Source: Aliiglaciecola lipolytica E3
GTDB lineage: Bacteria; Pseudomonadota; Gammaproteobacteria; Enterobacterales; Alteromonadaceae
Reading direction: 5' to 3'
Assembly (NCBI RefSeq): GCF_000314975.1
Contig: NZ_BAEN01000021.1
Location: 1 to 64,000 of the forward strand
DNA length: 64,000 nt
Positions 8,987-17,039 of this stretch are shown one piece after another; within the stretch, counting starts at the first letter, position 1, and every line of letters begins with the position of its first letter. A program made the position numbers and the translations under genes. The notes beneath the pieces are model-generated. The model searched no databases. It worked only from the letters and a program-made list of their open reading frames with translations, and was not told the origin of the DNA.

Positions 8987-10414
8987 ATGCATATCCATAT
9001 TTTGGGTATTTGCGGGACATTTATGGGCGGCTTAGCTATTTTGGCCCGCCAGCTTGGACATCAAGTTACAGGCTCTGACAGCAATGTTTATCCACCGATG
9101 AGTACCCAGCTAGAAGAGCAGGGCATTACGTTGGTTGAGGGCTTTGATCCAATTCAGCTTGAACCTGCGCCTGATCTTGTTGTGGTTGGCAATGCCATGT
9201 CGCGAGGTAATCCTTGCGTCGAATATATCCTTGATAAAGGCCTTAAATACACCTCCGGGCCGCAGTGGCTATCTGAACATTTGCTGCAAGACCGCTGGGT
9301 GCTCGCAGCTGCCGGTACACACGGCAAAACCACTACTTCGAGTATGCTTGCCTGGATTCTAGAAGACGCCAATATGGCGCCGGGTTTTTTAATTGGTGGT
9401 GTGCCTGCCGACTTTGGTGTTTCGGCACGGGTGGGTGACTCTCCGTTTTTTGTTATTGAGGCCGATGAATATGACAGCGCTTTTTTTGATAAGCGCTCAA
9501 AGTTTGTGCACTACCGACCGCGCACCGCGATTCTTAATAACCTTGAATTTGATCATGCCGATATTTTTGAAGATTTAGCGGCCATCCAAAAACAATTTCA
9601 TCATTTGGTGCGCACTATCCCCTCGACGGGCAGGGTGTTGTTGCCCGCGAGCAATGACAACTTAGAAACCGTTCTCTCTCAGGGGCTTTGGTCAGAAGTT
9701 GAGCGTTGTTCGATTGATGATGCTGTTTGTAAAAAACCCCTAAACAACGCTGCTGCCAATATTCATCATGATGTCTTTGACCAAGAGAATACAACTTGGT
9801 CGGCGCAACTGCTGAGCGCTGATGGCAGTGCTTTTGCTATTTTCTTAAAGCAACAAAAACAGGGCGAGGTGCATTGGTCTCACACCGGCAATCACAATGT
9901 TAGCAATGCATTATCAGCTATAGCAGCGGCTAGGCATGTAGGCGTTACTGCCGATATAGCCTGTCAGGCGCTTTCAACGTTTAAAGGCGTTAAGCGCCGA
10001 ATGGAGCTGTTAGCTGTGATCGCCGGCATTAGTGTTTACGACGATTTTGCACATCATCCTACAGCCATTGCTACTACCTTAGCTGGTCAGCGCGCTAAAA
10101 TTGGTGAGCAGCGTTTAATCGCAGTTATTGAGCCGCGTTCAAATACCATGCGTTTAGGGACTCACTTGGCCTTGTTGGCCGACGCTAGTTGCGATGCTGA
10201 TCGTGTTATTTGGTATCAGCCCAAGGGCCTAGATTGGTCGTTAGAGCAAGTCATAGCCGACAGCGATGGCCGAGCAGAAGTGTTTAACACCGTTGATAGC
10301 ATCGTGGCTAACCTCGTTGCTGAAGCTAAATCAGGCGATCATATTGTTATCATGAGTAATGGTGGTTTTGGTGGTATTCATGGCCAACTGCTGCAGGCGC
10401 TAAACGATAAGTAA
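8987..10414 (+). CDS. mpl: UDP-N-acetylmuramate:L-Ala-gamma-D-Glu-meso-DAP ligase
   Basis: A 475-residue cytoplasmic Mur-ligase-family enzyme that joins the recycled murein tripeptide to UDP-MurNAc in peptidoglycan recycling. The N-terminus HIHILGICGTFMGGLA and the sequence following it match Mpl closely. The ATP-binding loop AGTHGKTTTSSM lies near residue 108, the EADEYDSAFFDKRSKF block near 158, and DDFAHHPTAI near 350. Length equals that of the enteric enzyme (about 457) plus a slightly longer middle part. The start is ATG with AAGGA 7 bases upstream. This is a chromosomal housekeeping gene, which argues that the left part of the window is chromosomal and not ICE cargo. Confidence 0.95.
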   Translation: MHIHILGICGTFMGGLAILARQLGHQVTGSDSNVYPPMSTQLEEQGITLVEGFDPIQLEPAPDLVVVGNAMSRGNPCVEYILDKGLKYTSGPQWLSEHLLQDRWVLAAAGTHGKTTTSSMLAWILEDANMAPGFLIGGVPADFGVSARVGDSPFFVIEADEYDSAFFDKRSKFVHYRPRTAILNNLEFDHADIFEDLAAIQKQFHHLVRTIPSTGRVLLPASNDNLETVLSQGLWSEVERCSIDDAVCKKPLNNAAANIHHDVFDQENTTWSAQLLSADGSAFAIFLKQQKQGEVHWSHTGNHNVSNALSAIAAARHVGVTADIACQALSTFKGVKRRMELLAVIAGISVYDDFAHHPTAIATTLAGQRAKIGEQRLIAVIEPRSNTMRLGTHLALLADASCDADRVIWYQPKGLDWSLEQVIADSDGRAEVFNTVDSIVANLVAEAKSGDHIVIMSNGGFGGIHGQLLQALNDK

Positions 10415-10513
10415 CTATTGTCTCAACAAGCAATACTAATCAGCGTAATCGCTATTGAGTATTTCGCTTCAAGTCAGATGTCGTTATTAAAAATAACAAG
10501 AGAAATGCTCTCC

Positions 10514-10744
10514 ATGTCAAAAAAACTATTTTCACTGTACGAGCTAATGATCCTGCGTAGGCCGTTAATAACGCTACTAGTGACCGTATTAATTTTGGGT
10601 TGGCTGGCAAGCCATCTACCTAATTTTAAATTAGATGCTTCTGCCGACTCTTTAGTTTTGGAGGGTGATAAAGACCTAGAGTATTCCCGCCAAATTACTA
10701 AGCGTTATGGGTCAGAAGAATTCTTGCTAGTGGGGTATAGGTAG
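10514..10744 (+). pseudogene. MMPL/RND-family exporter, 5' fragment cut by IS91-family element
   Basis: About 75 codons remain. They encode a single N-terminal membrane helix (LITLLVTVLILGWLASHLP) and the start of the first periplasmic loop with the family-typical run LEYSRQITKRYGSEEFLLV. Members of this family normally have 750-1000 residues and twelve membrane helices. The frame stops at TAG in the bases that begin the insertion-sequence end, so the gene is truncated and surely inactive as a transporter. The start chosen is ATG at 10514; an in-frame ATG at 10478 is also possible. The missing remainder is not found elsewhere in the window. Confidence 0.8.
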
Positions 10745-10746
10745 GA

Positions 10747-10786
10747 TTAATACCCCCGTCATCTTCTTAATACCCCCGTCATCTTC
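10747..10786. repeat. Perfect 2 x 20-base tandem repeat at IS91-type end
   Basis: The 20-base unit TTAATACCCCCGTCATCTTC occurs twice without change, at 10747-10766 and 10767-10786. It lies exactly where the interrupted MMPL gene gives way to the insertion sequence, on the side downstream of the transposase gene. In IS91 elements that is the side expected to hold the replication origin. Confidence 0.85.
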
Positions 10787-10969
10787 CCAATCTACAATAA
10801 AAAACAGGCTATTAGCAATCGCCAAGTTATTATCAACCCATTAGCTGCACAATGATTAAGCACAAATCAATAATGCGCCGGCCTTTTTAGCGTTTTGCGC
10901 ATTCCGACACGCAACCTATCCTACCGACCTCATCCTTGAGCAGCACCTATCATCCTCTCCCTTGCTTTC

Positions 10970-12475
10970 CTAATCGAACAAGCTCTCTTGTGGCGGTGCT
11001 CGTGGCTCTGGTATTTGATTCACGGTGGCGGGCGTCCCAGACTTCGCATCCAGGTGAGCTAAAATCTTATTGATGACCGACGGGTCCTCGATACAGGCAA
11101 TAATCCTCACTGCACCACCACAGCGGCTACAGATCGTGACATCAATATTGAATACGCGCTTAAGCCGCTCGGCCCACGTCATGCTTTGATGGCAATCAAC
11201 CAGCGCAGGCTCATCGTCCTTCACGCCCTGCTTTTGAGTGTTGCCCTTGCCACGTTTAGCGGGAGTAACAAAGATACGCTGCTTGCTGTTAGGGGCCAGT
11301 ACACCATGGTACCGCGTCAAATTTGCGCGTGGCTTCGGCACTAAGGCTGCCAATTTCGCCATGAAATCTAACGGCTCGAAGATGACGTGCGTCGAGCCAT
11401 CTCTGTAGGGCGTCTTTAGCTGATACCTGACCTTGCCCTGCGAAGTCAGTGCCAGTCGCTTTTCTGATACCGCCGGGCGGGAGATATAGCGACACAAGCG
11501 TTCCAGCTTTTTGCGTTCTCGTGTTTTTGTTGCCACCCCAGCATGCAGGGAGAAACCGGCGATTTTACCGACCTGGTTTGTACCAAAATCATCATCTTCC
11601 CAGGATGGGATTGTCTGTAGTGTGAAGACCTTGCGGCCTTGTTGTGGGCCCACTGCAATTCGATAGGTGATGGAGTGTTCCTGAAGCTGATGCATCGCAT
11701 CGTCGTCTTGTAAATCTAGTGTCAGATAACTGCTTTCATCATCGCGCACCAATAAACCCTGGCGCTCCAAATGACCTGCAACGCGCTGGCTAATGGCAGC
11801 GACTAAAGTATTAAGTTCGCTGGCTGTAGGTGCATTTACTCGGTGAAATCTCAATTGGCCGTTGTGTTTTTCTTGGTAGGCACCGTCAATGAAGAGCATA
11901 TGAAAATGGACATTGAGATTTAGCGCGGAGCCAAAACGCTGTATCAGAGTAACGGCGCCTGTTTGTGCTTGTGTGGCTTTAACCCCCGCTTTTTTGATCA
12001 AGTGCGTTGAAATGACTCGGTTAACAATGCCCAGCACCTTACTCATGACCAGAGGGTTGCTGGATAAAAGGAATCGCAGCGGGTATGGAAAACTGAGTAC
12101 CCATTGGCGGATAGGTTTGTAAGGTAAGACGTCATCGACTAACAGCGCTGCTGTTTCTGCCATTCGCCTTGCTCCACAGCTGGGGCAAAAGCCTCGGCGT
12201 TTACAGCTAAAAGCTACCAGGTGTTCAAGGTGGCAGTCTTCACAGCGGACCCGCAGAAACCCATTTTCGAGCCTGCCACATTCGAGGTACTCATCAAATT
12301 CTCGTGCGACATGGCGAGGCAAGTAACGGTCTGTCTCACTGAGATGCGACTGAAACTCGGGCCAATAGCGCTCGATGAGTTGATAAAGCAGTGTTTGCTC
12401 TGGTCGGTGTCGGGCATAGCTAAACACATCACCGCCAGACATCCCTTCCGGCCTTGGTTGGATCATACAACGCAT
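10970..12475 (-). CDS. IS91-family rolling-circle transposase
   Basis: A 501-residue protein. The N-terminal zinc-binding part has paired cysteines (RCEDCHLEH and FCPSCGARR, about residues 79-105). The HUH-type metal motif appears as LNVHFHMLFIDG (about residue 185). The conserved tyrosine region ERLCRYISRPAV (about 325) supplies the candidate catalytic tyrosine. Transposases of this type nick one strand and mobilise DNA by rolling-circle replication, sometimes carrying neighbouring genes. Length is slightly longer than IS91 itself because of an extra C-terminal tail with a CSRCGG zinc pair. The frame is intact, so the element may be active. Confidence 0.9.
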   Translation of the reverse strand: MRCMIQPRPEGMSGGDVFSYARHRPEQTLLYQLIERYWPEFQSHLSETDRYLPRHVAREFDEYLECGRLENGFLRVRCEDCHLEHLVAFSCKRRGFCPSCGARRMAETAALLVDDVLPYKPIRQWVLSFPYPLRFLLSSNPLVMSKVLGIVNRVISTHLIKKAGVKATQAQTGAVTLIQRFGSALNLNVHFHMLFIDGAYQEKHNGQLRFHRVNAPTASELNTLVAAISQRVAGHLERQGLLVRDDESSYLTLDLQDDDAMHQLQEHSITYRIAVGPQQGRKVFTLQTIPSWEDDDFGTNQVGKIAGFSLHAGVATKTRERKKLERLCRYISRPAVSEKRLALTSQGKVRYQLKTPYRDGSTHVIFEPLDFMAKLAALVPKPRANLTRYHGVLAPNSKQRIFVTPAKRGKGNTQKQGVKDDEPALVDCHQSMTWAERLKRVFNIDVTICSRCGGAVRIIACIEDPSVINKILAHLDAKSGTPATVNQIPEPRAPPQESLFD

Positions 12476-12541
12476 CCTTGCGTTATTTCATGGCGATGAG
12501 TGTATCAGCCCGTTATATCTACTGACATACAACAACATTAG

Positions 12542-12572
12542 AGGGGCACCTGTATTAATATCGGTACCCCCT
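12542..12572. repeat. GC-rich imperfect hairpin at IS91-type right end
   Basis: AGGGG and ACC on the left arm (12542-12550) pair with GGT and CCCCT on the right arm (12563-12572), with one small internal loop and a 12-base apical loop. Subterminal hairpins mark termini of IS91-type elements. It also directly abuts the IS66 element. Confidence 0.5.
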
Positions 12573-12629
12573 AAAGTAAACACATTGTTAAAGATCAACC
12601 ACCTACGAGATGTAGGTTTCGTTATAGCG

Positions 12630-14210
12630 TTAGGCCGCGAGATTGATGGCACCCACTTTTTCTAAGGCAATATTCCAGGGTAGCAATGCTTCGTAGTCTT
12701 CCACCGTTTGGCAGTGAGGAATCGCTTCTAGGATTTCCTGGTAATATCGATAAGGGTCTAATCCATGGCGCTTGGCCGTTCTAATCAAACTAAAATGAAG
12801 ACACAGAGCCTCAGCACCTTTCACCGAACTACAAAACATAAAATTCTTTCTGGCAATGACAAAGGGTTTGATTTCCTGTTCCGTCAAATTGTTATCCGCT
12901 TCTAAGCGACCATCGTTGAGAAATTCACACAGGCCATCCCAAAACTTAAGGGTATAGGCAAAAGCTTTACCCAGCGATGATTTCGGCGGCACAGTCGGGT
13001 AATGCTCATCAAGCCATTGTTTAAATTCAGCCATCAGTGGTTTTGAACACTGTTGTCGCAGGCTATAGCGTTGCTCTGGTGACATTTTCTCATCTTTGGC
13101 CTTGCGCTCTATTTTGTAGAGGCGCTTATAAAAACGCATCGCCTGTTTGGCTAGTCCATTCCCTTTTGACGCGATAGCAATCGGCTCGAATTTGCGTCTA
13201 GCGTGGGTGTTACAGAAACTGGGGCTTACCGCCTCAGATTCAAATAATAAATCAAAAAACGGATCACCATCACAATGCAGCCCACCACTAAAACCCGCAA
13301 ACCAATTATTAACAAAGGGCTTGTGTTTTATGGCGTTGTACTCGTAAAGAATGACGTCTTTACCGGGTGCTCCACCCCTAAAGCAGTACGCATAGGATTT
13401 TGTGGACGCCGATCGTCCGGGTTCGTTTAATACTTGCAGGGTAGTGGCGTCTAAAGCCCCTACATCATAGTCAATCACTTCGTCTTTCATTAAATTGATT
13501 AGCGGTTGTAGTGAATCACTGCAATCAATCACTGAGCGGGCCATAGTTTGGCGAGATAAGCGAAACCCCGCCCTTTTTTCAAACTGTTTTTCTAGATGGT
13601 AGTACGGTTGACGATCATCGAGCTTGCTGACGATAATGTGGGCTAACACGGATTCGGTAAAGGATGCTTTGGGAAGAATATGCTTAGGCTTATCGGCTGT
13701 GATCACTTCACCCACGCAACCTTTAGGGCAGGCTACTACTTCACGCAGTTCGACAATGACTTCATAGACGGGCGGCTGGTAATTTAAACGTTCATGCCGC
13801 TCATGGTTAATCACCTTTTTTGGGCAGCCGCACTGACAGGTTTTGTCGTGAGCATCAACGGGGATTAGCTGTTCTGTACGGGGTAAATGTGCAGCAAAGG
13901 CATTCCTTGATTTTTTGGCCCGACGTTTTTTCTGGCGCTCAATATCATTGTCACAGGAATTGTCGCTGACTTCATCTTCTTCATCCAGCGCTTCATTAAG
14001 AACTACTTCACCATACAAAGACAGCTGAGGGTTTTCGAGATCGATATAGCGCTCTGATTTTTGACCGAACCGGTGGCGTAGCATTTGTTTCAGCTGATCC
14101 ATTAACACTGCATAGGCATCATCAGATTGTTGACACTTCTTACGCAATAAATCGCATTCCAGTGTTAGCTGGTCGACTTGATGCTGTAAGGATTTTTCAG
14201 TGTCGGTCAT
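12630..14210 (-). CDS. tnpC: IS66 transposase TnpC
   Basis: A DDE-type transposase of 526 residues counting from the ATG at 14210 (MTDTEKSLQHQV). The open frame runs 31 codons further upstream to 14303, but that part overlaps the end of tnpB and looks non-coding. It begins with a coiled-coil leader (residues ~1-45), then the conserved zinc-finger region (CQCGCPKK and VACPKGCVGE), and the catalytic core with DATTLQVLN, HCDGDPFFD and the glutamate in EADNNLTEQEIKPFVIARKN near the C-terminus. These are the features of IS66 TnpC. The frame is intact. Confidence 0.9.
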   Translation of the reverse strand: MTDTEKSLQHQVDQLTLECDLLRKKCQQSDDAYAVLMDQLKQMLRHRFGQKSERYIDLENPQLSLYGEVVLNEALDEEDEVSDNSCDNDIERQKKRRAKKSRNAFAAHLPRTEQLIPVDAHDKTCQCGCPKKVINHERHERLNYQPPVYEVIVELREVVACPKGCVGEVITADKPKHILPKASFTESVLAHIIVSKLDDRQPYYHLEKQFEKRAGFRLSRQTMARSVIDCSDSLQPLINLMKDEVIDYDVGALDATTLQVLNEPGRSASTKSYAYCFRGGAPGKDVILYEYNAIKHKPFVNNWFAGFSGGLHCDGDPFFDLLFESEAVSPSFCNTHARRKFEPIAIASKGNGLAKQAMRFYKRLYKIERKAKDEKMSPEQRYSLRQQCSKPLMAEFKQWLDEHYPTVPPKSSLGKAFAYTLKFWDGLCEFLNDGRLEADNNLTEQEIKPFVIARKNFMFCSSVKGAEALCLHFSLIRTAKRHGLDPYRYYQEILEAIPHCQTVEDYEALLPWNIALEKVGAINLAA

Positions 14211-14278
14211 GATGGACTGCACAGTGTTTTTATGCCTATTATTATAGACTATTCTGATAGTCAAAAGTGAAAATAGTG

Positions 14279-14629
14279 TTAATAAAACCGCGTGTATTGG
14301 CATTTTTCAGGCGGTTTTTGTTGCGTAAAATCAATCCCTGACAACAACCACTGCAATTGCTGCATGGACAGCTCCATTGCTTCGTCGACAACACCGGGAA
14401 ACTTAAATATCCCTTTTTCAAAACGTTTGTATAGCAGCCAAAAACCACCCGACTCCCAATACAACATTTTTAATTTGTCGGCCTTTTTATTTCTAAAAAC
14501 GAAGAGCTGACCTGAAACAGGATTTTTTTGCAGCGTATCAGCCACCAAAATAACAATGCCATCGATCTGTTTACGAAAGTCAATCGGCTGCCGGTAAAAC
14601 CAAATAGTGGTATTGAACGGTAACAGCAT
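14279..14629 (-). CDS. tnpB: IS66 accessory protein TnpB (Orf2)
   Basis: A 116-residue protein with the typical IS66 Orf2 features: NTTIWFYRQPIDFRKQIDGI near the N-terminus, then LFVFRNKKADKLKMLYWESGGFWLLYKRFE. It is needed for transposition in IS66-type elements although its biochemical role is not settled. It sits between tnpA and tnpC on the same strand, 6 bases after the tnpA stop. Confidence 0.9.
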   Translation of the reverse strand: MLLPFNTTIWFYRQPIDFRKQIDGIVILVADTLQKNPVSGQLFVFRNKKADKLKMLYWESGGFWLLYKRFEKGIFKFPGVVDEAMELSMQQLQWLLSGIDFTQQKPPEKCQYTRFY

Positions 14630-14635
14630 GGCTGA

Positions 14636-14941
14636 TTATCTCGTGAGAAGGCTGGGTAACAGTGCCAGTAATTCAGGGGAGTGAATCACTAGACGTGCAC
14701 CATTGGGATATTCTAGGACACCTAGTGGAACATCGGGTGCGGCTTTAGGTTGTGGCTGAAGTTGAGCCTTAGCTGTTACATTGACTGGAATAAATGCGTT
14801 TGGTGATTTGGGCTTATTGAATTTTTGAGACCAGTACACGAATTGGTGATAAACCAGCTTGTGACTGTCAGCATACTCCCGCTTAGATAGGCCGCTGCTA
14901 TTGTACGCCTTAACATGAGTTTGCCATTGCTGTTTTTTCAT
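14636..14941 (-). CDS. tnpA: IS66 accessory protein TnpA (Orf1)
   Basis: A 101-residue protein with an N-terminal helix-turn-helix-like segment (WQTHVKAYNSSGLSKREYAD, residues ~6-25) followed by YHQFVYWSQKF, which is typical of IS66 Orf1. It is the first gene of the element and lies about 80 bases inside the right terminus at 15022. Confidence 0.88.
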   Translation of the reverse strand: MKKQQWQTHVKAYNSSGLSKREYADSHKLVYHQFVYWSQKFNKPKSPNAFIPVNVTAKAQLQPQPKAAPDVPLGVLEYPNGARLVIHSPELLALLPSLLTR

Positions 14942-15022
14942 GGGAATGCCCTCGATAAATGGAGGGGCGACTATGACAGGCCGTGCTGGCTCAGGCTAGA
15001 ATGGTGTTTATAGATCGCTTAC

Positions 15023-17039
15023 GTACTTTAGGGCTATTGGAAGAAACTATGTCCTAGCCGCGCCTACTGGAAAGGCATCAAAAGTAATTGCTAAAAAAAC
15101 ACAATCTCCCGCTTACACGATTCACAAGACAATCTATTCATTCAAAGATATTTCTGAGTATAAAGAAGACAACCTTGATGGGTCTGAGACATTTAAGTTC
15201 TATGCTCAACTGGCTGTCAATGAAATGTCTGCTGATACTGTCTACATTGTTGATGAATCGTCAATGATTGCAGATGTATATCATGAGGAAGAATTCTTTA
15301 GATTCGGTACTGGCTACTTGCTCAGAGACTTTTTCAAGTTTGTAAATCTAGACCATAATGACCACAGAAAAAAAGTAATCTTTATTGGCGATGATGCTCA
15401 GCTCCCACCTGTCGGGATGAATTTCTCTCCTGCTCTTGACCAGAAGTATCTATCTAGAGAGCACAATATCAAAAGCACTCTGTTTGAATTGACTGAAGTT
15501 GTTCGTCAAAAGTCAGGTAGCGGAGTCATGCTAAACTCCATAAACCTTCGTAAATCTTTAAAGAACGGGGTATTTAACCAGCTATCAATAGACTCAAGCT
15601 TCCCAGACATCATCAACGTAAGCCATGCAGACTTGTTAGATGTATATCTTGAATCCTGCAATAGAAAAATTAATGCAGAGTCTATAGTCCTTGCGCATTC
15701 TAATTCTGATGTCGCTGCTTACAATCGAAAAATAAGACAGCATTTTTTCCCAGATAACCCAGAGGTTTCTGCGGGCGATAAAGTGATGGCTGTAAGCAAC
15801 AGTAATGCTTATGGGTTCTTTATATCAAATGGTGACTTCGGCCTGGTCAGAGAGATTTTAAGCCCAACCGAACGCAGACAAATAACCTTGCGCAGAAAGA
15901 ACTCAGAAACGAACGAAGTTGAAGAGATTTCAGTTTCGCTAGCTTTTAAAGACGTCATTATTGGCTTTAAAGACTTAGAAGGAACTCCACATTTCTTCAA
16001 CGCAAAAATTCTAGAAGACTTACTTTACAGCGAACATCCAGGTCTTACTTCAGACGAGAGCAAGGCCTTGTATTTGGATTTTTGTATCCGTCATCCACAT
16101 TTAAAGCGCGGAAGTTTGGAATTCAAAGAGACCCTTCGATCAGATTCATATTTTAATGCTTTGAGGCTTAAGTTTGGCTACGCCATTACTTGCCATAAAG
16201 CACAGGGCAGCGAATGGAATCACGTGTTTGTAAAATGTAAAACACATCAGAGTCAGCTATCCGCTGATTATTTTCGCTGGCTCTATACGGCAATCACCAG
16301 AACATCAAAAAACCTATACCTTTTAGACCCGCCAAATATAAAGATTGGTGCTGGCATCAAAGCTGTTAACTCTCCAAATATATTAAGCTCTAAGGTAAGC
16401 AGCCAGAATACTCCCAAGTCAAACCATCAACATATAAACGCTAGCGACAACCCCATTGACACAGAAGAAGACAATAACTTCGGCATTCCACCCCATGCAA
16501 ACTTTTCACTTGAGGTATTAGGACGAGTTCGAAGGCTATTAAAGGGATCCGACGTAAAGATCCAAGATGTTAGCCAAGGTCAGTACCTAGAAGTTTATTT
16601 TTTTGAAGTAAATAATGAGATCACGCGAATAGATATCGGCTATAACGGTAAGGGAAAAATTACGAGAATTACCGCCCCCACACAATCAGACCTTGGCCTT
16701 AGGTTACTAGACATACTTTCTCCTATTAATGGAATACTCATTGTTCCAGAGACCTCAGATTCGGACTCTGACTTCACGTTCAACGAAGAGTTTCTGAACG
16801 AATTTCACTCAAGGATTACACCTCTTGTGAGTGCGCTAGGAATCAAGATCAACAATGTTGAGTCAATGGATTGGAAACAGCGCTACACATTTATTCAATC
16901 TGGAGAGTGTGCTGTGATTGACATTTTTTATAACGGGAAAAATCAATTCACCAAGTACGCACCCGTTAATAATTCCTGCACATCAGATACGTTAGTTTCT
17001 GAAATTCAGACTGTTATAACTGAAGGACTTAGCTCGTGA
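15023..17039 (+). pseudogene. Superfamily 1 (RecD/UvrD-like) helicase, 5'-truncated by IS66
   Basis: The longest ATG frame starts at 15225, but the same frame is open and clearly coding back to the IS66 edge at 15023 (YFRAIGRNYVLAAPTGKAS is helicase motif Ia). The Walker A loop that should precede it is absent, so the gene has lost its N-terminus. Remaining motifs are Walker B VYIVDESSMI (just after M15225), IGDDAQLPPVG, and the C-terminal UvrD/RecD block AITCHKAQGSEW and LYTAITRTSKNLYLL. After the helicase core, two related ~75-residue units follow (residues ~425-495 and ~520-604 from 15225), each with a hydrophobic strand then YNGK. Without Walker A, ATPase activity is unlikely. The stop overlaps the next start (GTGA). 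Confidence 0.85.

Larger units (their letters stand above)
10745..12575 (-). mobile_element. IS91-family insertion sequence (approximate ends)
   Basis: The segment contains a single transposase gene on the minus strand with about 225 bases beyond its stop and about 100 bases before its start. IS91 elements transpose by a rolling-circle mechanism, lack normal inverted repeats and make no target duplication, so exact ends are hard to fix. The left end is taken where the MMPL frame breaks, next to a two-copy 20-base tandem repeat. The right end is taken at a GC-rich hairpin (12542-12572), as expected for an IS91-type terminus. Confidence 0.7.
12576..15022 (-). mobile_element. IS66-family insertion sequence, three genes
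   Basis: It contains the complete IS66 gene set tnpA, tnpB and tnpC on the minus strand. The right end is well defined: CGCTTAC at 15016-15022 is the complement of the family-typical GTAAGCG terminus, immediately followed by helicase coding sequence. The left end is placed at GTAAAC (12576), a weaker match. The two 8-base flanks (CCCCTAAA on the left, GTACTTTA on the right) are not direct repeats, so no target duplication is seen. Confidence 0.8.

Noticed and set aside
1-10744. Whole left region read as ICE cargo
   Set aside because: mpl is a core cell-wall recycling gene, and the adhesin locus shows no transfer genes; the region more likely is chromosome brought to the ICE by a rearrangement, though this is not settled.
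12221-12499. 92-codon plus-strand frame inside the IS91 transposase gene
   Set aside because: It is an antisense shadow of the transposase, with no ribosome site and no recognisable motif.
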